A stretch of DNA of 47,693 bases from DAOUKH01 sp034421515 (lineage in GTDB: Bacteria > Chloroflexota > Dehalococcoidia > SHYB01): NCBI GenBank assembly GCA_034421515.1, contig DAOUKH010000035.1:1-47693 (forward strand), read 5' to 3'. Each line of letters starts with the position of its first letter. The stretch's first letter is position 1. Below, one piece after another: positions 8,196 through 15,557 of the stretch. The notes under the pieces were generated by a model. That model ran no database searches and had not been told where the DNA came from. It saw nothing but the letters and a program-made list of their open reading frames with translations. Made by a program: the position numbers and the translations under genes.

Positions 8196-10589
8196 ATGTC
8201 AGCGCAAGCCTGCGACGGAATTCGGGTCCTCGACTTCAGCCGGGGGATGGGTGGCGCCATCGCCACCATGATGCTGGCGGACAACGGCGCGGACGTGATC
8301 AAGATCGAGCCCCCCGTTGGAGCGCCGGAGCGTCAACAGCCTGCCTTCCTCCAGTGGGGCCGCGGCAAGCGCAGCGTCGTGCTCGACCTCAAGACGACGC
8401 AGGGCGTCGATGCCGCCCGCAAGCTCGCGGCCACCGCCGACGTGGTGCTGGAGAACTTCCGCCCCGGCGTCGCCGACCGCATCGGTATCGGCTACGAAGC
8501 GTTGTCCGAGAAGAATCCACGGCTGGTCTACTGCTCGATCACCGGCTTCGGACCCAAGGGCCCCTACCGCGACATCAAGGGCTACGACTCGATCGTGGCC
8601 GCCAAGTCGGGCCGCATGAACTGGGTGCCGCCCTGGGAGCGGGAAGGCCCCGTGTTCGAGTCGCTGCCCCGCATGACCTACGGCTCCGGCCAGTTCGCGG
8701 TCCAGGGCATCCTCGCCGCCCTGCTTGCCCGCGACAAGACGGGCCGCGGACAGCACGTCCAGACCTCGCTCCTGCAGGTTGTCACCGCCCACGCCATGGG
8801 TCAGTGGGCCGTGCCGGTGGGCACGGAGGAGGAGGCCGCCGAGCGCCTCGGGGCACGGCGGCCGGGAGACAACCCGCACACCCAAATGCCCACCGGCTAC
8901 CAGATCGTCCAATGCAAGGACGGCGTCTGGATTCAAATGGCCTCCACCAGCGTGAAGATCTTCCGTTTCTTCATGGACCTCCTCGGGCTCGACTACCTTT
9001 ACGACGACCCCGCCTACCGCGACATGCCCTACGTCTTCCCCAGTGAGGACGACCGCAGGCGCGTCCACGGCCTGATCCGCGAGAAGATGCGCGAAAAGAC
9101 CTCGGACGAGTGGATGCAGATCTTCATCGAGAACGGCAACATCGGGGCGGAGCCCTACATCACGACCAAGGACTTCGTCCACCATCCCCAGGTCGAGGCT
9201 AACGACCTCTACTTCGATGTGGACGACCCACGCGTCGGCCCCATGCGGCAAGTCGGCCCCATCGCCGAGATGACGGCCACGCCGTCGCGTGTCCAGGGCC
9301 CGGCGCCGGAGTTGGGCGAGCACACCGACGCCATCCTCGCCTCACTGGACAAGGGCGGGCCGTGGCGGGCCGACGCTGAATCGGCAGCGCCCGCCGGGCC
9401 CAAGCCACGGTTGCCGCTCGAAGGCTACACCGTTCTCGAAATGGCCTCGTACTACGCCGGCCCCTTCTCTACGACGCTGCTCTCAGAAATGGGCGCCCGC
9501 GTCATCAAGATCGAGCCCGTCTTCGGCGACACCATGCGCCGCATCCACGAGGTCTCCCACAAAGCCATCCAGAACAAGGAGAGCATTGCGCTCGACCTGA
9601 AGACGCCGGAGGGCCGCGAGATCCTCTACCGGATCATCGCCAAGGCCGACGCCCTGATGCAGAACTTCCGGCGGAACACCTGGAAGAACCTGGGCCTCGA
9701 GTATGAAGACGTGCAGAAGGTGAACCCGCGCCTCGTCTACCTCTTCGCCGCCTCCTATGGAAGCAAGGGCCCCCAGGGGACCATGCCGGCCTTCCATCCC
9801 ACCGTCAGCGCCATAGCCGGGGCCGGCGTCCGCATGTCCGGCGAGGGCAACCCGCCCATGGACTCAATGCAGGGCGACCCCGACGCCGCAATCTGCGCCG
9901 CCACGGCGCTGCTGCTCGGCCTCCAGGCTCGGGAGCGAACCGGCAAGGGTCAGTACATAGAGAGCCGGATGATCGCCAGCGGCAGCTACGGCACCTCCGA
10001 CTGGTTCATGGAATACGAGGGCATGCCGGAGGAGCCGATGCCCGACGCCGACCAGCGCGGCTATCACGCCCTCCAGCGCCTCTACCAGACCAGCGACGGC
10101 TGGGTGATGCTCGACTGCCCGACGCAGCCCGAGTGGCAAGACCTCTGCCACGCCCTCAACCGGGGCGATCTGCTCGAAGACGACCGCTTCGCCTCGCCGG
10201 AGGGCCGCAGGGAACACGACGCCGCGCTCGCCGCGGAGCTGGCCGCGGAGATGGAGTCGCGCGCCTCCCAGGAGGTCGAGGCGCTGCTGCTCGCCCGCGA
10301 CGTGGCCTGCGTCCGGGCCGACGACACCACCTGGGGGCGCTTCTACATCAGCGACCCGCAGATGGCGGAGAACGGCTTCCGGGTGCAAGCCAACTCGCCG
10401 GTCTTCGGCGGCGACTATCACCGGCACGGCCCCACCGTCTCGTTTTCGGACATGGAGACCCGCACCGGACCGCCTTCCTTCATCGGCGAGCAGACGCACG
10501 CCATCATGGCGGAAATTGGCTTCTCCGCCGAGGAGGTCGCCGACCTCGAAGGCCGGGGCATCATCGCGCAGACCGACCGCTGGGCGTAG
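8196..10589 (+). CDS. Tandem-fused CaiB/BaiF family III CoA-transferase
   Basis: This 797-residue protein joins two full CoA-transferase III domains (about 1-385 and 408-797). Each opens with the family pattern (GIRVLDFSRGMGG and GYTVLEMASYYAGP) and has the VIKIEP and LDLKTxxG signatures. Aligning each active-site helix on the shared R-x-R/K-TG-x-GQ motif, the position of the catalytic Asp (as in formyl-CoA transferase) is Thr161 in domain 1 and Asp561 (GDPD) in domain 2. Only the second half therefore keeps the residue that carries the acyl anhydride. The family moves CoA between carboxylic acids. GGGGAG precedes the ATG by six bases. The gene converges on the YtcJ-like amidohydrolase with a 3-bp gap. 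Confidence 0.92.
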   Translation: MSAQACDGIRVLDFSRGMGGAIATMMLADNGADVIKIEPPVGAPERQQPAFLQWGRGKRSVVLDLKTTQGVDAARKLAATADVVLENFRPGVADRIGIGYEALSEKNPRLVYCSITGFGPKGPYRDIKGYDSIVAAKSGRMNWVPPWEREGPVFESLPRMTYGSGQFAVQGILAALLARDKTGRGQHVQTSLLQVVTAHAMGQWAVPVGTEEEAAERLGARRPGDNPHTQMPTGYQIVQCKDGVWIQMASTSVKIFRFFMDLLGLDYLYDDPAYRDMPYVFPSEDDRRRVHGLIREKMREKTSDEWMQIFIENGNIGAEPYITTKDFVHHPQVEANDLYFDVDDPRVGPMRQVGPIAEMTATPSRVQGPAPELGEHTDAILASLDKGGPWRADAESAAPAGPKPRLPLEGYTVLEMASYYAGPFSTTLLSEMGARVIKIEPVFGDTMRRIHEVSHKAIQNKESIALDLKTPEGREILYRIIAKADALMQNFRRNTWKNLGLEYEDVQKVNPRLVYLFAASYGSKGPQGTMPAFHPTVSAIAGAGVRMSGEGNPPMDSMQGDPDAAICAATALLLGLQARERTGKGQYIESRMIASGSYGTSDWFMEYEGMPEEPMPDADQRGYHALQRLYQTSDGWVMLDCPTQPEWQDLCHALNRGDLLEDDRFASPEGRREHDAALAAELAAEMESRASQEVEALLLARDVACVRADDTTWGRFYISDPQMAENGFRVQANSPVFGGDYHRHGPTVSFSDMETRTGPPSFIGEQTHAIMAEIGFSAEEVADLEGRGIIAQTDRWA

Positions 10590-10592
10590 CCG

Positions 10593-12224
10593 CTAGGCCC
10601 CGTAGACGACGCGGCCTCCGACGATCGTCATCGCGACGCCGATTTCGCTCAGTGCCCCAGGGGCGGCCGTGAGCGGGTCGCCATCGAGCACCACGAGGTC
10701 GGCGAGCTGCCCAGGGGCGATGCTTCCCTTCAGGTGTTCGTCGGCGGCGGCATAGGCCCCGCCCTCGGTGTGCAGGCGGAGCGCCGTCGCCGCATCCACG
10801 GCCTCGGCAGGGTTGACCGCCACCCCGCGCCGTGAGGACCGGCTGACCGCCGCGGCGATGGCGCCAATAGGGCCGGGAGGGGCCACGGGCATGTCGGAGC
10901 CCAAGGCGACGTGCATCCCGCCCTCAACCAGCGACCTGAGGGGGTGGAGCCAGAGATGCCGCTCCGCGTCGACGTGCTCCAGATAGCGGTCGCCGTGCTC
11001 GTGGACAAATCCCGGCTGTGCGACGACGACGATACCCGCGGCCCGCAGCCGCCGCGCCAATTCCGGCGGGCAGACGCCGCAATGCTCGACACGGTGCCGG
11101 TGGTCGTGGAGGCGAAGGCCGCCGCCGGCAACGTCCGCGGTGCGCTCCAAGGTCAGCCGGAGCAGTCCCTCGACCGTCTCCGCCGCGGCGGTGAGCCCGC
11201 CCTCCTCGACGGCGTGAAAGGCGACCTGGTAGCCGGCGGCATGCGCGGGCCAAGTCAGGTCGAGCAGCTCCCCCACTTCAGACAGCGTCCGCTCACCGGT
11301 CTCGTTCAACATGATCTTCACCGGGCCTACGCTCAACCATGTGTTGCCGCCGCCGTAGCCGAGCTCGCGTTCGGCGAGCGCGTCGATGTCGCCGGCCCCG
11401 ACCATCTTGGTCACGCGCAAGGGCAGCCGGTCTCCCTGCCGCAGTGCTTCCAGGCTGTCCCACTGGCCGAGGGCGCCGTCGGGCGTAGCATCTTGCAGCG
11501 TTGTCACCCCAAGAGCTAGCAACCGGCGAAATGCCCCCTCGAGGAGCTTTCCGAACTCGGAGCGATCCGGCGACGGGCCGCCGCGCGCGGTGAGTTCGGC
11601 CTCCATCTCCTGGAGGTAGCCGGTAAGCTCGCCCGATGCATCGCGCTCGATGGTCGCGCCGACCGGCTCCGGCGTCTCATTGCCGATGTCAAGCGCGCGC
11701 AGTGCGGCGCTGTTCAGCACGGAGGCGTGTCCGGAGCGGTGGGTGAGCTTGACCGGGTTGCGTGGCGCCGCGTCGTCGAGCTCCCAGCACGTCGGCGCGC
11801 GGCCTTCGGGAAGGTGGAAGTCATCGTAGCCCCAGGCGCGTAGCCATTCGTCTTCGCCCGCCAGGTCGGCCCGCTCTCGAATCACGCGCTGGATATCTGC
11901 GATGGACGACACGGCCCGAGGGCTGCAATCTACTCCGCCCAGGTTAGCGGCGTAGGCGAAGAGGTGCGCGTGGGCGTCGATGAAGCCGGGCACGACGCGC
12001 CGCCCCTCACAGTCGATTACCCGGGTGCCCGGGCCGCGCACCGTGTCGAGGTCGCCCTCGCCGCCTACCCACTGCAGTCGTTCGCCCACCGCGCTCACCA
12101 GCGTCGACTCCGGCCCCGCCTTGTGGGGGAGAAAGAGCCGGGCGTTGTGCAGGACGAGATCGGCCTTCCGCACGCCGGAATCGGGCGGCGGGCTGACCAC
12201 AGGGAAGAGATCGCCGCCGGGCAT
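10593..12224 (-). CDS. YtcJ-like metal-dependent amidohydrolase
   Basis: A 543-residue amidohydrolase_3 family protein. The metal-binding GFIDAHAHLF motif is followed by HRSGHASVLNS, HRVEHC and the catalytic-Asp segment LGSDMPV, and the composite beta domain closes at TIVGGRVVYGA. These proteins hydrolyse amide or related bonds, with mostly unknown substrates. The start overlaps the stop of the histidine phosphatase gene (TGATG), so the two are probably translated together, with the phosphatase first. Confidence 0.85.
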   Translation of the reverse strand: MPGGDLFPVVSPPPDSGVRKADLVLHNARLFLPHKAGPESTLVSAVGERLQWVGGEGDLDTVRGPGTRVIDCEGRRVVPGFIDAHAHLFAYAANLGGVDCSPRAVSSIADIQRVIRERADLAGEDEWLRAWGYDDFHLPEGRAPTCWELDDAAPRNPVKLTHRSGHASVLNSAALRALDIGNETPEPVGATIERDASGELTGYLQEMEAELTARGGPSPDRSEFGKLLEGAFRRLLALGVTTLQDATPDGALGQWDSLEALRQGDRLPLRVTKMVGAGDIDALAERELGYGGGNTWLSVGPVKIMLNETGERTLSEVGELLDLTWPAHAAGYQVAFHAVEEGGLTAAAETVEGLLRLTLERTADVAGGGLRLHDHRHRVEHCGVCPPELARRLRAAGIVVVAQPGFVHEHGDRYLEHVDAERHLWLHPLRSLVEGGMHVALGSDMPVAPPGPIGAIAAAVSRSSRRGVAVNPAEAVDAATALRLHTEGGAYAAADEHLKGSIAPGQLADLVVLDGDPLTAAPGALSEIGVAMTIVGGRVVYGA

Positions 12225-12826
12225 CAGTCTGAGAGCGACTGGAGGTGTCTGGTGTCGTTGACCGCGAGCAGCACGGCGCCGCCGCCAACGATGCGCGCCG
12301 TCGTGATCGAAGTATTCGCCAAACGGAAGCGGAGCGGACCGGAGAATTCCATCCCAAGCAGAATGCAGAGCGCGGCGTTGATGAAGCCGCCGTGAGAGAC
12401 GACGGCAACCCTGCCGAGGTCCGGCGCCCCGTCGAGGAAGAGGTCGCCAAGGACGCCGGCCGCGCGGACGTGCAGCTCGGTGGGGCCCTCACCGTTGCGG
12501 TCGCTGAAGTCTAAGACCGGAAGGACGTCGGGCCGGAAGTAGTCCTCCGAGCGGCGCTTGATCTCGCGGTCGGGCAGGCGGGAAAACTCGCCGACGTCGA
12601 TCTCGCGCAGCCGGGCGTCGAAACGTGGCTCACGACCCGTGGCCCGAGCGACAGCCTCGGCCGTATCGCGCGCCCGGGGTAACGGGCTTGAATAGAGATG
12701 ATCGATGCCTTGTTCGTCCAGGCGCCGAGCAAGGGCCGAGGCCTGACGGGCGCCGAGTGTGGTGAGCCCGTCGTTCGAGCCGTAGCGCGCCTCGCCGTGG
12801 CGGATAAAGAGTAGTTCCGTAGGCAT
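12224..12826 (-). CDS. Histidine phosphatase (phosphoglycerate mutase-like) family protein
   Basis: A 200-residue protein with the phosphohistidine motif RHGEA near residue 10, the SSPLPRARDTA segment with the conserved Arg, the catalytic Glu in the LREIDVGEF stretch, and the second active-site His in VVSHGGF. This set indicates a branch-1 histidine phosphatase with an unknown small phosphorylated substrate. There is no ribosome-binding site. A perfect TATAAT ends nine bases before the ATG, so the mRNA is probably leaderless. The stop is fused to the start of the amidohydrolase gene. Confidence 0.88.
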   Translation of the reverse strand: MPTELLFIRHGEARYGSNDGLTTLGARQASALARRLDEQGIDHLYSSPLPRARDTAEAVARATGREPRFDARLREIDVGEFSRLPDREIKRRSEDYFRPDVLPVLDFSDRNGEGPTELHVRAAGVLGDLFLDGAPDLGRVAVVSHGGFINAALCILLGMEFSGPLRFRLANTSITTARIVGGGAVLLAVNDTRHLQSLSD

Positions 12827-12835
12827 GCCGGGGAC

Positions 12836-12841
12836 ATTATA
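12836..12841 (-). promoter_or_regulatory. -10 box TATAAT for the histidine phosphatase operon
   Basis: A perfect TATAAT on the minus strand sits nine bases from ATG 12826, which places the transcript start within two or three bases of the start codon. No clear -35 is seen. Confidence 0.6.
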
Positions 12842-12872
12842 GGGAGAGAGTACGGGAGAGTAGGCCTGCCAA

Positions 12873-12881
12873 TGCTATAAT
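12873..12881 (+). promoter_or_regulatory. Extended -10 promoter for the antiporter gene
   Basis: TGC-TATAAT is a perfect extended -10, about 75 bp before GTG 12955. It is back to back with the minus-strand TATAAT at 12836-12841. Confidence 0.6.
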
Positions 12882-12954
12882 CGCCAAGGCTAGGCTCTCT
12901 CGCCCTCATCTCACTTTGTACACGCACCTCATGTTCGCGCGCCCTCGATAAACT

Positions 12955-14325
12955 GTGCCGCTCGCAATTTTCCCTGCCGAATCGGACGTCGTCGAGACGC
13001 TCATGCGGCTGGCCTTCCAGCTTGCCGCGATTCTGCTCGCCGCCAAGGTCTTCGGCGAAATTTGCGACCGCTATCTGAAGATTCCCTCCGTGATCGGCGA
13101 GCTGCTCGCCGGCGTCGCCATCGGCCCCTTCGCGCTCGGTCAATTCGCGCTCCCCGCCGACTTCGGGCCACTCTTCCCGTTGCCCCTCGGCTACGGCATG
13201 GAGGGCGGCCCGACGCTGCCCCTGTCCATCGAGCTCTGGTCCATCGGCCAAGTCGCAGCCATCGTGCTGCTCTTCCTCGCCGGCCTGGAAACGAACTCGA
13301 AGCTCTTCTTCCGCTATGCCGGGCCGAGCATCCCGGTGGCGGCCGGCGGCGTGGTCCTCCCCTTCGTCTTCGGGGCGGGCGCCATCGCCTTCTTCAAGGA
13401 CGACATCGGCTTCGGCGACACCGAGGCGCTATTCATGGGCGCGGTCATGGTGGCTACCTCGGTAGGCATCACGGCGCGAGTGCTCGAAGAGCAACGCAAG
13501 CTCGACAGCCCGGAGGGTGTCACCGTGCTCGCGGCGGCGGTCCTCGACGACATTCTGGGCATCCTGGTGCTCACCGTGGTCATCGGCATCCACGCGAGCG
13601 GTTCGGTCAGCGTCGGCGAGATCGTTTGGATCGGGGCGAAGGCGATCATCTTCCTCGCCGTTCTGCTGGCGGTCGGGTTCCTGGGCCAGCGGCTTATTTC
13701 GAAGACCATCCTCTCGTTCCGCACCAACGGCGCGGCCATCGGACTCGCTTTGTTCCTCGCGCTTCTGGCCTCAGGTCTTGCGGAGACCTTCGGCCTCGCC
13801 ATGATCATCGGCGCCTACGCTATCGGGCTGGCCCTCTCCGAGAGCCGTCTACGCCATGCGGTCGAGGAGAAGATGGGCACCCTCGCCAACGCCATCGTGC
13901 CGATCTTCTTCTGCACAATGGGGATGCTCGTCGACGTTACCTCGCTGGTGGGTGCCATCGGGGTGGGCGCGGTGGTCACGGTGCTGGCGATCATCGGCAA
14001 GGTCTTCGGGTCCGGCGTGCCCGCACTTGGCGTCGGGTTCAACCTGCGGGGGGCGTCGAGGATCGGCTTCGGGATGCTGCCGCGCGGCGAGGTTGCCCTC
14101 ATCGTGGCCGGCATCGGACTCTCCAACGGCATCATCCAGCAGGAACTCTTCGACATCGCGATCATGATGACCATCGTGACCACGATCATCGCGCCGATCG
14201 CCCTCAAGCCGCTCTTCACCAGCGGCGGCTCGGGCCTGCGCAAGCCCGGCCCGGAAGACGGGGGCGAAGCTCCTCCCGACGGAGAGGAAACGCCGCCCAG
14301 GGTACCTCGCGAGGCCGACCACTAA
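12955..14325 (+). CDS. CPA2-family monovalent cation:proton antiporter
   Basis: An integral membrane protein of 456 residues, about 12-13 hydrophobic segments. GELLAGVAIGPFAL near the N-terminus and AAVLDDILGILVL with the Asp198-Asp199 pair (numbered from the GTG) are the KefB/NapA-type transport signatures. It should exchange Na+ or K+ for H+ across the inner membrane. The TrkA-N regulatory domain of KefB/KefC is absent and the C-terminus is a short charged Pro/Glu-rich tail. The start is uncertain: GTG 12955 gives the longest frame and ATG 13003 is also plausible, since neither has a strong ribosome-binding site. Confidence 0.88.
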   Translation: MPLAIFPAESDVVETLMRLAFQLAAILLAAKVFGEICDRYLKIPSVIGELLAGVAIGPFALGQFALPADFGPLFPLPLGYGMEGGPTLPLSIELWSIGQVAAIVLLFLAGLETNSKLFFRYAGPSIPVAAGGVVLPFVFGAGAIAFFKDDIGFGDTEALFMGAVMVATSVGITARVLEEQRKLDSPEGVTVLAAAVLDDILGILVLTVVIGIHASGSVSVGEIVWIGAKAIIFLAVLLAVGFLGQRLISKTILSFRTNGAAIGLALFLALLASGLAETFGLAMIIGAYAIGLALSESRLRHAVEEKMGTLANAIVPIFFCTMGMLVDVTSLVGAIGVGAVVTVLAIIGKVFGSGVPALGVGFNLRGASRIGFGMLPRGEVALIVAGIGLSNGIIQQELFDIAIMMTIVTTIIAPIALKPLFTSGGSGLRKPGPEDGGEAPPDGEETPPRVPREADH

Positions 14326-14348
14326 CGTCAGCCCTCGCCAGGCCCCGG

Positions 14349-15269
14349 TTACTTTCCGATTGCCGGGAAGATGTCCGAGGCGAAGGCTTCCAGGCGCTCG
14401 ATGTATTCGTCGACGCTGCTCGTCGGCGTCGTCGCGAACGTCGTGCCCGTGGCGCCGGCCTGTTTCAAGGCGTCGATCTCGGCAAGGATCTGGGCCTTGT
14501 CCGTGGTCAGCTTCGGGGGTTCGAGAACGTTGTGCCGCATGTCCATCTTGGCCTCGAAGAGCGGCATGATGACCTCGAAGGGCCGCGCGCCGTCCCGTTC
14601 CCGCCGCTCATGGATGTATTCCAGCTTTTCGGGAAGCTGCTCGCGTGTGATCTGCCACGGCTGCCAGCCGTCTCCATAGGCTGCGGTGCGGCGCATCGAG
14701 GGTCCCGAGTGTCCGCCGATCCAAATGGGCGGATAGGGTTGCTGCACGGGCCTGGGTTCAAATGCGATGCGGTCGAATTGGAAGTGCTTGCCCTGGTAGG
14801 CGGGCTCGTTGCTGGACCAGAGCTCGATCATGGCCTCGATCATCTCATTGGCGATCTCGCCGCGGTTGGTATGGTCCCCGCCCATAATGGCGAACTCGCG
14901 GCGCAGGTAGCCGACGCCCAACCCGACGATGGCCCGGCCGCCGGAAAGCCAGTCCAGTGTCGAGATCATCTTCGCAAGCTCGACGGGGTGGTGGTAGCCG
15001 AGCACGATGACCGTGTTCACCAAACGGATGCGCCGCGTCGCTCCGGCAAAGACGCCGAGCGTCACCAGCGGATGCGGCCAGCGCGGCCCCATCACGGGGA
15101 CCATTCTATCCAGCATGATCGCGTGCTCGGGAACGCCGAGAAAGTCGAACCCGAGATCGTCGGCCTTCCGCGCCACGCGCAGCATGTCGTCGGCGGTCGC
15201 CTCAGCGGCCCACGACTCAGCGGCGTCCGGCATGAGTGTGACACCGGGAACTGAAACTCCGATCTGCAT
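14349..15269 (-). CDS. LLM-class (luciferase-like) flavin/F420-dependent oxidoreductase
   Basis: A 306-residue luciferase-like TIM-barrel protein. Family features are the N-terminal MQIGVSVPG strand, GFDFLGVPEH, the TRRIRLVNTVIVLGYHHP segment, LDWLSGGRAIVGLGVGY and PYPPIWIGGHS. Members use reduced F420 or FMNH2 to oxidise or reduce small organic compounds. The split-barrel protein at 45491 could be another F420 user. The gene converges on the antiporter gene with a 23-bp gap and sits downstream of the nrdJ terminator, so it has its own transcription unit. The substrate is unknown. Confidence 0.88.
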   Translation of the reverse strand: MQIGVSVPGVTLMPDAAESWAAEATADDMLRVARKADDLGFDFLGVPEHAIMLDRMVPVMGPRWPHPLVTLGVFAGATRRIRLVNTVIVLGYHHPVELAKMISTLDWLSGGRAIVGLGVGYLRREFAIMGGDHTNRGEIANEMIEAMIELWSSNEPAYQGKHFQFDRIAFEPRPVQQPYPPIWIGGHSGPSMRRTAAYGDGWQPWQITREQLPEKLEYIHERRERDGARPFEVIMPLFEAKMDMRHNVLEPPKLTTDKAQILAEIDALKQAGATGTTFATTPTSSVDEYIERLEAFASDIFPAIGK

Positions 15270-15361
15270 GGGAACCCTCCCCCGCCGTTCGGCGGCCCCG
15301 TGATTCTACTCAAAATTGGGACGGACCGAAGGAGTTATGCAAACGCCGTCGGCTAGGCCTT

Positions 15362-15398
15362 AAAAGGCGGCGTCCTCTGGGTGAGGGCAGAGGACGCC
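15362..15398 (-). terminator. Rho-independent terminator downstream of nrdJ
   Basis: An 11-bp perfect stem (15369-15379 with 15388-15398, loop of eight) is followed on the minus strand by GCC and TTTT (15365-15362). It is oriented to end the nrdJ transcript before the LLM gene. Confidence 0.75.
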
Positions 15399-15407
15399 GG
15401 TGGGACA

Positions 15408-15498
15408 CCCGTCCTGGAGGAGAACGGGCTCATGTAAAGCGCCCTGGAGGCGGTGGGCGCAGGTCGCCTTCGGCCCTTGGCTAGGGCAGGGCCGAAGG
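15408..15498. other. Run of three further hairpins between nrdJ and its terminator
   Basis: Three inverted repeats follow one another: CCCGT/ACGGG (15408-15428), GCGCCC/GGGCGC (15439-15460) and an 11-bp stem CCTTCGGCCCT/AGGGCCGAAGG (15467-15498). The first two carry CCTGGAGG on the plus strand, overlapping the loop. The rest of the 288-bp gap shows no ORF. The run may be the structured 3' end of the nrdJ mRNA or a small RNA. Confidence 0.5.
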
Positions 15499-15557
15499 TG
15501 TTACTTCATCGTTCGATATTCGCTCCCTTGCGGCAGGCTCCACAGCCGCTTTGTCAT

